In this document: piece after piece, positions 16,306-23,645 of the stretch
How the letters are laid out: each line of letters starts with the position of its first letter
How positions within the stretch are numbered: the stretch's first letter is position 1
Source: a virus
Reading direction: 5' to 3' (one strand)
Length of the DNA: 41,956 nucleotides
Virus record (IMG/VR): IMGVR_UViG_3300037189_033828
Location: 1 to 41,956 of that record
Notes under the pieces: generated by a model
Seen by the model: the letters and a program-made list of their open reading frames with translations, nothing else
What the model was told of the DNA's origin: nothing
The model's database searches: none
Translations under genes and position numbers: made by a program

Positions 16306-16758
16306 TCAGGCGGCGGGGACGCGCACGACCTTGGTGCAGATCTCCACCGTCGGCGTCGCCGTCACGATGGGATCGGCGCCGTCGACCGTTTCCGGCCAGC
16401 CGAACACACGCGACTGAAAATAGCGCTTGGCGCCGCTCTGATAGGTGACGCGCACCGCATAGAGAGCATTGGTTTCGTCCTCGGCCGCCGTCCGGAACAG
16501 CATCTGTCCGACGTCGCTTTCGTCCAGGCCGAACTGGGGCTGCAGGGCACCATAATCGGCGCTGCCCTTCAGCTTCTGCTTCGGTCCCTTGAGGGGCTGA
16601 AATTCCGTCTTTGCGAACGTCGCGCCGATCGTGCCGATCTTTTCGCAGTTGCCGGCCTCGGTGTAAGTCAGGGCGGCGTAACCGGCCGCATCCTGAGTGG
16701 CGGGAGCGGCAACCGAAATCGCGATTGCCGAACCCGCTCCGGTCTGAAGACCACCCAT
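16306..16758 (-). CDS. Major tail (tube) protein
   Basis: A 150-residue protein with AGGAG five bases before its ATG, a strong ribosome site fitting a highly expressed product. It is beta-rich, with Thr-Phe-rich strands and a central Gly-Leu-Asp-Glu-Ser-Asp segment, the usual size of siphophage tail tube subunits. The order (tail terminator, small protein, this gene, G/GT chaperones, tape measure) is the conserved order for the tube protein. Followed by a strong hairpin. It would polymerise in rings around the tape measure. Confidence 0.75.
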   Translation of the reverse strand: MGGLQTGAGSAIAISVAAPATQDAAGYAALTYTEAGNCEKIGTIGATFAKTEFQPLKGPKQKLKGSADYGALQPQFGLDESDVGQMLFRTAAEDETNALYAVRVTYQSGAKRYFQSRVFGWPETVDGADPIVTATPTVEICTKVVRVPAA

Positions 16759-16825
16759 AGTTACTCCTGTCGTGTTGGCCGGATCAGTCCGGCGGGGTCA
16801 GTCCTGTCGCGGGCAGGAAAGAGGG

Positions 16826-17032
16826 TTATTCGGCCTTCGCCGGCTTGGCATTCGCCGGCTTGGCGGGGGCAGCATCCGGGGCGGCATTCGGATTGACGTC
16901 CGATGCGCAGCCTGCCGCGATGTAATTTGCGAGGCCCGGCTCGTCGGTCAGATCGGCGCCGAGCTCGAACTCCTTTTCGAGGCCCGCATCGCGGAAGCCG
17001 CGGGCGGCGAACATTTTCGTCTTTTCGGTCAT
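16826..17032 (-). CDS. Small phage protein between tail terminator and tail tube genes
   Basis: A 68-residue protein. The ATG at 17032 has GAGGAG seven bases upstream; the GTG at 17047 has no better site. The first 45 residues are mixed and charged (Phe-Ala-Ala-Arg-Gly-Phe-Arg-Asp), and the C-terminus is an Ala/Pro/Lys low-complexity tail with three Ala-Lys-Pro-Ala type repeats. No family recognised. Small genes of this kind often occur beside the tube gene; a virion or assembly role is plausible but unproven. Confidence 0.55.
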   Translation of the reverse strand: MTEKTKMFAARGFRDAGLEKEFELGADLTDEPGLANYIAAGCASDVNPNAAPDAAPAKPANAKPAKAE

Positions 17033-17043
17033 GGTTGCACTCC

Positions 17044-17445
17044 TCACGCTGGCACGTCGAATGTGACGCGGAAATCCTGTGTCTGTTCGAAGCTGTCGCC
17101 TGGGCCGAGGACGGCGGGGCCAAGCCCCGCAGTTGACACCGACACGCGCAGGCAGCCGGCAAAATCCCCGCGGCGATCACGGCCTGCCGCGCGAACCCTA
17201 TCGATCGCGGCTTTGCGTTCGCGGACGCTCGCGGCGCGCACGGTCACGGCCACCCGCTCGGTCGACCGGACGAAGGCGCCGCCCTTCAGCGGCTGGCGAT
17301 CAACGGAACTGACGGTGCGCAACAGGATGGCGGTCAGCGCTACGCCATCGGGCAGCCGATCCTCTTTCACGGCGCCGCGATCGGCGATCGTCTTGATCGT
17401 CGCGTCGGCCAGCAGCAATTCGCTCATGATCGCGGTGCCGCTCAC
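17044..17445 (-). CDS. Tail terminator / tail completion protein
   Basis: A 133-residue protein overlapping the upstream gp10-like gene by 4 bases. It starts with a helix (Ser-Glu-Leu-Leu-Leu-Ala-Asp-Ala) and continues with alternating beta strands containing Val-Ala-Val-Thr-Val-Arg and Phe-Arg-Val-Thr-Phe-Asp at the end, the plan of DUF3168 or gp17-like tail completion proteins. Such proteins cap the tail tube and fix its length. An alternative start Met lies at residue 7. Assigned mainly by size, fold pattern and gene order. Confidence 0.6.
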   Translation of the reverse strand: MSGTAIMSELLLADATIKTIADRGAVKEDRLPDGVALTAILLRTVSSVDRQPLKGGAFVRSTERVAVTVRAASVRERKAAIDRVRAAGRDRRGDFAGCLRVSVSTAGLGPAVLGPGDSFEQTQDFRVTFDVPA

Positions 17446-18017
17446 GCCTCATCCCCTTCGTCCGTGCCGATGATGCCCGCGCGCCTGACGCGGGAGTTGA
17501 TGTACGCCTGCGCCGCAGCCTTGGCCTCGGCTTCCTTGGTATCGGCAGCGGGACGCAGGAACGGGTGAGGCCGCGCGCCGGGGTGGTAGACGGAGGCGCC
17601 GACGGGCTTGCCGTTAATGACCAACGTGGCGTGTAGCGCCCCGTCCCCGTCGCTGATCCGCCGGTTGATGCGCCGCGCCGTCATGCGCTCGCGATATTCG
17701 TCGTCGACCGTGATGAAATGGGCGCTGGTGCCATATTCCAGCCAGCGGCCGACATAGGACCCAGGGCCGGCCAGCAGGACACGCGCGACGATCAGACCTT
17801 GGCGCTTTTTCGAACGGACCTTAACCGCATCGGCGATCAACACCTTGGCGCCCGAACCGCTGGTCGCCTGACGGCCGCCGAGCCGGACCTTGGCCTCGTC
17901 GGCGATGACCTTCGCTCCGGCCCGCGCAGCGCCGGGCAGGACGCGCTTGACCAGTTCGGCGGGCAATTGTTCCATGCTCTGGCGCCAGCGGGCGCCACCC
18001 CGCCGCTTCGCCATCAA
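17442..18017 (-). CDS. HK97 gp10-like head-tail / tail component
   Basis: A 191-residue protein with the gp10-family plan. A basic helical N-terminus (Leu-Pro-Ala-Glu-Leu-Val-Lys-Arg-Val-Leu) is followed by Ala-Gly-Ala-Lys-Val-Ile-Ala-Asp-Glu-Ala, then Val-Gly-Arg-Trp-Leu-Glu-Tyr-Gly-Thr and a C-terminal Ala-Arg-Pro-His-Pro-Phe-Leu-Arg-Pro-Ala motif, which is typical of the family. Members act in joining head and tail. It lies between the head-tail adaptor and the tail terminator and overlaps both by 4 bases. Confidence 0.8.
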   Translation of the reverse strand: MMAKRRGGARWRQSMEQLPAELVKRVLPGAARAGAKVIADEAKVRLGGRQATSGSGAKVLIADAVKVRSKKRQGLIVARVLLAGPGSYVGRWLEYGTSAHFITVDDEYRERMTARRINRRISDGDGALHATLVINGKPVGASVYHPGARPHPFLRPAADTKEAEAKAAAQAYINSRVRRAGIIGTDEGDEA

Positions 18018-18364
18018 GCGGGATTGCCCGGCGACGTGTAATCCTCGACCATGAACTCAAGTCCGGAACGACGCCCGAGGACCGCAGGACCGGCCACGAT
18101 CTGCATGATCCGACTGCCTTCGACGAAGCGCATATTCGGCGCGATATCCTCGCGATAGCGCATCCGCACGCGGGCGGGCCGGGCAGCGACGTTGATCCCA
18201 TCGGCCAGCCGTTCCGCCCGGCTTGGCAACGCGTCCTGGATGCCAGCCCAGACGTTGGCCTCGACAAGCGCCCATCCCCCCGAGCCGGCGCCATCGACCG
18301 CCGTATCGGGCACCGGCCGCTCGATACTGATCTGTCGATCGAGCTCCCGCGCATCCAACTTCAT
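18014..18364 (-). CDS. Head-tail adaptor / head closure protein
   Basis: A 116-residue protein with the family's usual length and pattern. It opens with Leu-Asp-Arg-Gln-Ile-Ser-Ile-Glu, then has Trp-Ala-Gly-Ile-Gln, a conserved Ala-Arg-Val-Arg-Met-Arg-Tyr-Arg-Glu-Asp-Ile and a C-terminal Glu-Asp-Tyr. These beta-barrel adaptors close the connector after packaging. It overlaps both neighbouring genes by 4 bases in the order connector, adaptor, gp10-like protein. Confidence 0.8.
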   Translation of the reverse strand: MKLDARELDRQISIERPVPDTAVDGAGSGGWALVEANVWAGIQDALPSRAERLADGINVAARPARVRMRYREDIAPNMRFVEGSRIMQIVAGPAVLGRRSGLEFMVEDYTSPGNPA

Positions 18365-18900
18365 GATGCCATCACCGGGACGCGATAGCCTTCGTCGATC
18401 AGTATGCCGATCGTCGCCGGCACGTCATCGACCGAGCCGCCGTCGAACAGATGCTGCAACAGCATCAGGGCGGCGATCTGGAGCGAAGGCGCCTCCGCGC
18501 CCAAACTGTCGTATCCGGCTGTGAACGTCACCTCGACCAGACGGCATGTCGCGAGCCCGGTGACGCCGACGCCGGGGACGATTACGTCACCTCGGACGCC
18601 GACCGATGCCAAACCATCCGTCCACGTCACGCCGTCGGCCGAATAGCGCAGCGCGGTAACGCCCCGAACCGGCTCGCGCGGGAGGCGAATGGATGCGGGG
18701 AAGCCGTCATAGGTGGCGACGAACGCCCGTTTCGCCACGGAATGGCGGGTGTGACTTTCTACCCAGGCGAGGGCAGCAAGGCGCATACCTGACACCAAAG
18801 CGGCCTGCGCTGCCGTCGGCTTCACGTGCTGGTCGACCAGCGCATCCGGCAGGGCTGCACCGCCGTCGAGGGGAGCGGCAGTCAATCGAATGAGAGCCAT
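18361..18900 (-). CDS. Head-tail connector protein, phiE125 gp8-like
   Basis: A 179-residue protein in the gp8 (phiE125) / gp6 (HK97) connector position. Features: Ala-Ala-Pro-Leu at the start, a helical part with Glu-Ser-His-Thr, then Pro-Arg-Glu-Pro-Val, Val-Glu-Val-Thr-Phe-Thr-Ala-Gly-Tyr, and a C-terminal helix with Ile-Ala-Ala-Leu-Met-Leu. The Phe-Thr-Ala-Gly-Tyr motif and final helical pattern are common in this family. It would form the ring under the portal. Confidence 0.8.
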   Translation of the reverse strand: MALIRLTAAPLDGGAALPDALVDQHVKPTAAQAALVSGMRLAALAWVESHTRHSVAKRAFVATYDGFPASIRLPREPVRGVTALRYSADGVTWTDGLASVGVRGDVIVPGVGVTGLATCRLVEVTFTAGYDSLGAEAPSLQIAALMLLQHLFDGGSVDDVPATIGILIDEGYRVPVMAS

Positions 18901-18914
18901 GCCGCCCGCCCCTC

Positions 18915-19580
18915 TTACTTGGCCTTCTTCGACGGCGCGTCGGTCGCCGCCTGTTCGTCGGTCCCCGGCTTCTCGTCACCTGCCGGCTTCGCAGCCGCGG
19001 CGATCTGCTGCTCGAGCGAGACGATACGCGACTTGAGCTCGCCGACCTCCTTCTCGGCATCGGCGCGGGCGCCATCGGCGGTTGCCAACGCGGTCTTTGC
19101 GCTGGCGAGATCGTTGCGGGTGGCGGCATGCGCTTGGCGTTCCGCCTGCAGATCGCCGACGGCCTGATCGAGCGCTGTTGCGAGGCCGTCGCGTTCACCG
19201 CTCGTGCTGTCCAGTTCGGCGGTCAGGCGCGTGATCTCGCCAGCAACCGCGACGGTCTGCTGATCCCCCCCGACCAATACGGAATTGCCCGGCCCGGACG
19301 TGGCACGCTGCGGCGTATCCAGCCCGAGCGACAATTCGCCGGCCCGACCGCCGACCAGCCCGGCGCGCTGATCGCCGGGCGAAACCACCTGCGCGACCGT
19401 AGCCGACGGCGTCAGCGGGTGATGATCCTGATCGACCAGGCCATCGGGAGTGACGTAACCGGCGACGCCGAGGCGGACAAAATACAGTTCGCTGTCGTCC
19501 GACCGCTTCACCTGCTGCCCGAGTTTGAATGTTTCGGGCGGCAGCGCGCGCGTCTGATAGTCCTGAAGGAACTTGATCAT
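18915..19580 (-). CDS. Hypothetical coiled-coil virion-region protein
   Basis: A 221-residue protein. Residues 1-60 look globular (Phe-Leu-Gln-Asp-Tyr at the start, Tyr-Phe-Val-Arg-Leu-Gly). Residues about 110-195 are a long coiled coil rich in Ala, Glu and Leu, and the C-terminus is Lys/Pro/Ala low-complexity. No family recognised. It lies between the capsid-region genes and the connector. It could be a head fibre, decoration or assembly protein. Confidence 0.55.
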   Translation of the reverse strand: MIKFLQDYQTRALPPETFKLGQQVKRSDDSELYFVRLGVAGYVTPDGLVDQDHHPLTPSATVAQVVSPGDQRAGLVGGRAGELSLGLDTPQRATSGPGNSVLVGGDQQTVAVAGEITRLTAELDSTSGERDGLATALDQAVGDLQAERQAHAATRNDLASAKTALATADGARADAEKEVGELKSRIVSLEQQIAAAAKPAGDEKPGTDEQAATDAPSKKAK

Positions 19581-19590
19581 TGCACCCTCC

Positions 19591-20040
19591 TTAGCTGACC
19601 GTCTGCGCGACGGTGGTCGTCTGGTTCGCCCCGGCGGGGCCGTAGCGGGGGTCGAGGCCGAGAAGCAGCGCAGACAGGAAGCTGGCCGCCCCGCCGACCG
19701 TGATCGACAGGCGGACGAACTTGAAGCCGCCGTTCTTATCGAGGTCTTCGGGGCGGATGTTGATCGCGACCTGCTTGTTGTCGCTGGCCGCCTTGGTGAG
19801 TTGCGCGATCGCCGAGCCGGCTACGGGCTTGGCGTTGCTGCCCGCATTGTCGGTCGCCTGCTCGACGATCGCATCGACCGTCGCGGCCGCGCCGAGCACG
19901 CCGGTGGCGATGATCGCGACGAGGGCGAAAAAAACACGAGCGTCGAGCCAGTTCGTGGTGATGGTGCCGGGCGCCACCTGGGCGGGATTGACGACGGCCG
20001 CGATCCCGGCGCGGGCCGTGGGGTTCAAATTGCCGAACAT
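19591..20040 (-). CDS. Phage head-region protein of unknown function
   Basis: A 149-residue protein beginning Met-Phe-Gly-Asn-Leu-Asn-Pro-Thr-Ala. It has a hydrophobic stretch at about residues 36-52 and a second near 113-127, and a middle part with Ile-Arg-Pro-Glu-Asp-Leu-Asp. I have the impression that similar proteins occur just after the major capsid gene in alphaproteobacterial siphophages, where a capsid decoration or minor head role is the natural guess. The hydrophobic segments may be buried helices rather than membrane spans. Confidence 0.55.
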   Translation of the reverse strand: MFGNLNPTARAGIAAVVNPAQVAPGTITTNWLDARVFFALVAIIATGVLGAAATVDAIVEQATDNAGSNAKPVAGSAIAQLTKAASDNKQVAINIRPEDLDKNGGFKFVRLSITVGGAASFLSALLLGLDPRYGPAGANQTTTVAQTVS

Positions 20041-20074
20041 ATTGGGTCCTTTTCGCTCCGGCCGCCGAGGGGCG

Positions 20075-20099
20075 ACCGGCCGGCGCCGCGGCGCCGGTC
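20075..20099 (-). terminator. GC palindrome after major capsid gene
   Basis: The 70-base gap after the capsid gene holds a perfect 18-base palindrome (20080-20097), extended by GACCGG/CCGGTC flanks. As RNA it would form a very stable stem-loop. No T-run follows. Likely a partial terminator or mRNA-protecting hairpin that sets capsid expression above downstream genes. Confidence 0.5.
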
Positions 20100-20110
20100 G
20101 GGGCTAGTCT

Positions 20111-21427
20111 TCAGGCGCGCTCGGCGAGCGCGACGAAGTGCGACTTGGTGTTGGCGCCTTGCGCCGGGGCGACGGGCTTCGACAGCACCGGTTGGCCGCC
20201 GATGCGGAACACCCAGCGGAACGCCCGGATGTTATAGTCGAAATAGAGGTGGATCGAGTCGGCGAAGCTGACGCCGTTCTGCTTGCGGAACGCCTCATAG
20301 CCGTTCGGATTGACGAACTGCAGGTCGCCGTACTGGCCGATGGAGCGCGAATGCTCGTTAAACACCACCGGACGGCCGAGCAGTGTGCCGCCAGGCGCCG
20401 CCTGATAGTTCGGGAACCACAGGGGCACGCCCGCGTCCGTCTTCAGCTCCATCAGTGCCGGCAGCGTGTCGCTGTTCGCCAGCCAGCTCGCTTGCGTCGG
20501 CATAATCATGCGCGAGAACATCTTCGCGATGTTCTGGCGTACCAGCGACGCGGCGGCTTGCCCGGCTTCCTTGGCCACCATGATCGCCGCCTGCGATTCG
20601 AGCCAGCCGAGCGGCTTCTCGACGCCGTCGCCGTACATGAAGGCATCGGCCGCCTTCCAACGGATCGCGGCCGCCGCATGGGTCGTCAGAAGCGTCGAAA
20701 CGCGCGGCGCATCCTCGAGCAACTCTTCGGTCGCCAAGACGAAGGCGTAGAGTTCACCGAGCTTGGTTTCGCGCGGGGTGAGTTCCGTGCGGCTGGGCTG
20801 CATCTGCTCGCCCTCCGAACGCCATGCCGCGCGGATACCGCTCGCCCCCCACGGCGTCGTCATATCGCCCAGGCCGATCACCCGGTTGGACGAGGTGGGA
20901 TCGGGCGAAATGAGATCCATGATCGGATCGTTGCCGTCGTCGAACACGAGGTTGACGATCTGCTGCCGGAACTCGGCGGGCACGAGATAGCTGCCCGCGG
21001 CGTCGCCCTGTTCCATGTGAACGTTGGCCGGCGCCGCCAATCGGTCATCCCGCCGGAAGTTCTGACCGGCTGCCGGATTAGCCAACCGCACCGCCGACGC
21101 GAACTCGGCGAGGTTGCGGAAGCCGGCGTTCTCGGTCGTCGCAACGAACTCGATGCGGGGGCGACTGCCGTTCTGGTCATGCTGACCGGCCGACTGACCG
21201 CCCTGCTGCTGACCGTTGCCGCCCAGACCGATCGCCGAGGCCGACGCCATCAGTTCCTCGGCACGCGCGATCTGCTTTTGCAGGCGGTCGGCCTTGGCCT
21301 TGTCTTCGGCTTCCGCCGCCTCTTCTTCCGCGGTCAGATCGCGGTTTTCGTCGATCGCCTTCTGGAGACGTGCCTGCCGCTGTTCCGCGGTTGCACGCGC
21401 CTCCGCCCTCAGAACCGCAAGGTTCAT
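20111..21427 (-). CDS. HK97-type major capsid protein
   Basis: A 438-residue protein. The ATG at 21427 is preferred (AAGGA upstream) over the one at 21448. The N-terminal 100 residues are a charged helical delta domain (Glu-rich, Gln-rich) that acts as internal scaffold and is normally removed by the phage protease. The HK97 fold follows: Gly-Ser-Tyr-Leu-Val-Pro-Ala-Glu-Phe near residue 143, a Trp/Glu-rich central part with Ala-Thr-Glu-Glu-Leu-Leu-Glu-Asp-Ala, and a C-terminal Phe-Val-Asn-Pro-Asn-Gly-Tyr and Arg-Trp-Val-Phe-Arg-Ile-Gly-Gly. No separate scaffold gene is present. Confidence 0.92.
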   Translation of the reverse strand: MNLAVLRAEARATAEQRQARLQKAIDENRDLTAEEEAAEAEDKAKADRLQKQIARAEELMASASAIGLGGNGQQQGGQSAGQHDQNGSRPRIEFVATTENAGFRNLAEFASAVRLANPAAGQNFRRDDRLAAPANVHMEQGDAAGSYLVPAEFRQQIVNLVFDDGNDPIMDLISPDPTSSNRVIGLGDMTTPWGASGIRAAWRSEGEQMQPSRTELTPRETKLGELYAFVLATEELLEDAPRVSTLLTTHAAAAIRWKAADAFMYGDGVEKPLGWLESQAAIMVAKEAGQAAASLVRQNIAKMFSRMIMPTQASWLANSDTLPALMELKTDAGVPLWFPNYQAAPGGTLLGRPVVFNEHSRSIGQYGDLQFVNPNGYEAFRKQNGVSFADSIHLYFDYNIRAFRWVFRIGGQPVLSKPVAPAQGANTKSHFVALAERA

Positions 21428-21516
21428 GGTCGTTTCCTTCTTCGTCATGGATGGGCGTGCGCCCGCATCGGTCGGACCCGGATGGTCCGCCCGTCATCCC
21501 CTCGCGGGGAATTTCG

Positions 21517-22386
21517 TCAGATGGCGGCGGCCATCGCTTCGGCTTGCCGGCGCATGAGCGCCAGCCGAGACCGGCTTGAACTGTACTTGGCGACGGTGTC
21601 GCGTAGCGTGGCAATCCCGTCGATCGCGCCGTTGGCCAGGGCGCGCGGCGCGGAAAACGTCTTGCCGGTGCCATGGATCGCAGCGACGTCAGCTGCCTTC
21701 ATGCCGCGACCCCGCGCGATGGCATTGGCGAAGGCGACGTTGCTCTCGTCGACGCCGGCCTGAATGTCCGCGCGATCTTCCTCGCTCAGCGGGGCGTGTG
21801 GATGGCCGGCGATCTTGTCCGGCGACGACGCGACAAGCGTCGTGACCATACCGATTTTCTGCTCAAAACCGCTGATATCCGTGTGACCGGACCGAACGCC
21901 AACCGAACCGACCTCACCGCTGGTCGTGCAGTAAAAGGCGCTGCACTGCGTTGCGAGCCAGTAGGCGGCCGAGAAGCAATAGGGGTCGGCGACCGCGACA
22001 ATCGGCTTGGCGTCGCGCGCGGCAAAAATCGCGTCGCCCGCTTCCGCGCAGCCCCATACGTAGCCACCGGGCGACCGCACCGCGAGGACGATCGTGCCGA
22101 CCTTGTTGTCGGCCGCCGCCTCGCGGACCCGGTCGGCCAGCGTATCGTAGTAGGTACTGCCATACAGCCCGCGCGGCGCCAGCGTGCCGGTCACGGGCAG
22201 GATTATCGTCGAGCCTTCCCGGATCGGGTCCGCCGGCTTTGCGGCCTCGCGCGTGCCGCCCAGCGCGCCCGCGAGATTACGGATCGAATCGGGCAGCATG
22301 GCTTCGATCGATCCGCTCTTGAGCAGTTCGGCAAGGAAGCCGGGGTGCATCGCCCACAGCGCCGACGAGGCGAGCATGCGGTCCAT
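21517..22386 (-). CDS. S49-family head maturation protease
   Basis: A 289-residue serine protease of the SppA/lambda C type. Visible elements are Arg-Ser-Pro-Gly-Gly (about 104-108), the nucleophile Ser139 in Cys-Phe-Ser-Ala-Ala-Tyr-Trp, Gly-Ser-Val-Gly-Val (160-164) and the likely general-base Lys191 in Asp-Lys-Ile-Ala-Gly-His-Pro. It would cut the delta domain of the major capsid protein and itself during procapsid maturation. It overlaps the portal stop by one base. No internal scaffold start analogous to lambda Nu3 is obvious. Confidence 0.9.
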   Translation of the reverse strand: MDRMLASSALWAMHPGFLAELLKSGSIEAMLPDSIRNLAGALGGTREAAKPADPIREGSTIILPVTGTLAPRGLYGSTYYDTLADRVREAAADNKVGTIVLAVRSPGGYVWGCAEAGDAIFAARDAKPIVAVADPYCFSAAYWLATQCSAFYCTTSGEVGSVGVRSGHTDISGFEQKIGMVTTLVASSPDKIAGHPHAPLSEEDRADIQAGVDESNVAFANAIARGRGMKAADVAAIHGTGKTFSAPRALANGAIDGIATLRDTVAKYSSSRSRLALMRRQAEAMAAAI

Positions 22387-23645
22387 CAGTTCACCTTGTC
22401 CTGTGGCGCCGTCTCGCCGCCCGTGGCGGTGTCAGCGGCGCGGTTGCTGTTGAGGGGTGCACGCGGGTCATCGGCCCAGTCTTCCTCGATTCGAGGTTGG
22501 CCAAACCACTGCGTGCCGATCGTGTTGACGCTGAGAATGCCGGCCGTCCGAGCGAGCACCGCGTTACGCCACTGCGTTGCCGCATCCCCGCGCAGCATAC
22601 TGTCGAGATTGAACTTGGCCCGCACGCCGGCCGCGCGAATGTCCGGCGGCAGCATCCGGACCGTGATCGCTTGCTCCATCCGCCGCGTCAGCGGACGAAG
22701 CGCCCAGTTCACGAAGCTGCGCGTGTCCTGCTCGCTATTCCCGGCGTTGCCACCATCATCGCCGATGATCGAGCGCGGGATGCGCCAATAACGACCCATC
22801 TCCAGCGTGCGCTGCTTGATGAGGTCGACCAACTGCGCATCGGTGTTGCTGGTGCCGACGGGCTGATACTTAAGGCCCTGTTCGAACACGGGCGTACCGC
22901 CGCGCTGCCATTTCCGAACGCCTTCCGCGATCCGATCGGCCGAAGCCTCGTTCAATTGCTTGTCGGTCGTGACGATCCCCGACGGACGGCGATCGTTGCG
23001 GAAGAACGACCGGGCACCCACCTCCAGCGCCAGCTGGAAGTCAATCGACCCCTTAGCCTGCTTCCATGGCACCAGCGGTTGCAGCCCGCCGTCCGCAATG
23101 CCGGTGAACCAGAACAGCTCCTGTGGCAGCAGCCGACGATAACCGCGCTCCGATTGATAGTGGACGACGAGGCTACGCTCTCCCCACTCGGGCGTGATCC
23201 GCTGCGGATTGAGCGCCCATACTTCAACATTGTCGAACCCGACGGTCGGCTCGGCGAAGGCCGCACCCCGCAGCACCGCGGCGAAGGCCATGGCCGCCCA
23301 GAACTCGGCGCCGGTTTGGAGCGGGTTCGGTTCATAGGCGAGCGTCGTCGCCAGCGGGAAGTCGTCGCGCAGGCCACGATCGTCGCGGAACTCAAGCGAC
23401 AGACTGCCGACCGCCTCCGCGATCAGCGAAACGCAGAAGAACACAGCCGCGACGCGCGCAGCCGTCTCGGCCGTGTTCGCCTCGATCGGCAGCGCGGACA
23501 GCGTGTTCCACACATCGTCATCGCCGAAGAAACGGCCGTCCATGACGTTCGTCGGCGCCGGGCGCGACGGCACCGGCCCTATCGCCATATGCCCGTGCGA
23601 CGAGTTGAACCCGCCCGCCCTGCGTCGATAGTCGTCCGGTCCCAT
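22386..23645 (-). CDS. Phage portal protein, HK97 family
   Basis: A 419-residue portal. Recognisable are the N-terminal Thr-Ala-Ala-Arg-Val-Ala-Ala-Val-Phe helix, Pro-Asn-Pro-Leu-Gln-Thr followed by Glu-Phe-Trp, and the Leu-Asn-Pro-Gln-Arg-Ile wing strand. Further on are Phe-Phe-Arg-Asn-Asp-Arg-Arg-Pro-Ser-Gly and a C-terminal clip/stem with Arg-Ile-Pro-Arg-Ser-Ile-Ile-Gly-Asp and Glu-Gln-Asp-Thr-Arg-Ser-Phe. It forms the dodecameric channel for DNA packaging at one capsid vertex. The start shares a base with the terL stop (TGATG), indicating coupled translation. Confidence 0.9.
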   Translation of the reverse strand: MGPDDYRRRAGGFNSSHGHMAIGPVPSRPAPTNVMDGRFFGDDDVWNTLSALPIEANTAETAARVAAVFFCVSLIAEAVGSLSLEFRDDRGLRDDFPLATTLAYEPNPLQTGAEFWAAMAFAAVLRGAAFAEPTVGFDNVEVWALNPQRITPEWGERSLVVHYQSERGYRRLLPQELFWFTGIADGGLQPLVPWKQAKGSIDFQLALEVGARSFFRNDRRPSGIVTTDKQLNEASADRIAEGVRKWQRGGTPVFEQGLKYQPVGTSNTDAQLVDLIKQRTLEMGRYWRIPRSIIGDDGGNAGNSEQDTRSFVNWALRPLTRRMEQAITVRMLPPDIRAAGVRAKFNLDSMLRGDAATQWRNAVLARTAGILSVNTIGTQWFGQPRIEEDWADDPRAPLNSNRAADTATGGETAPQDKVN

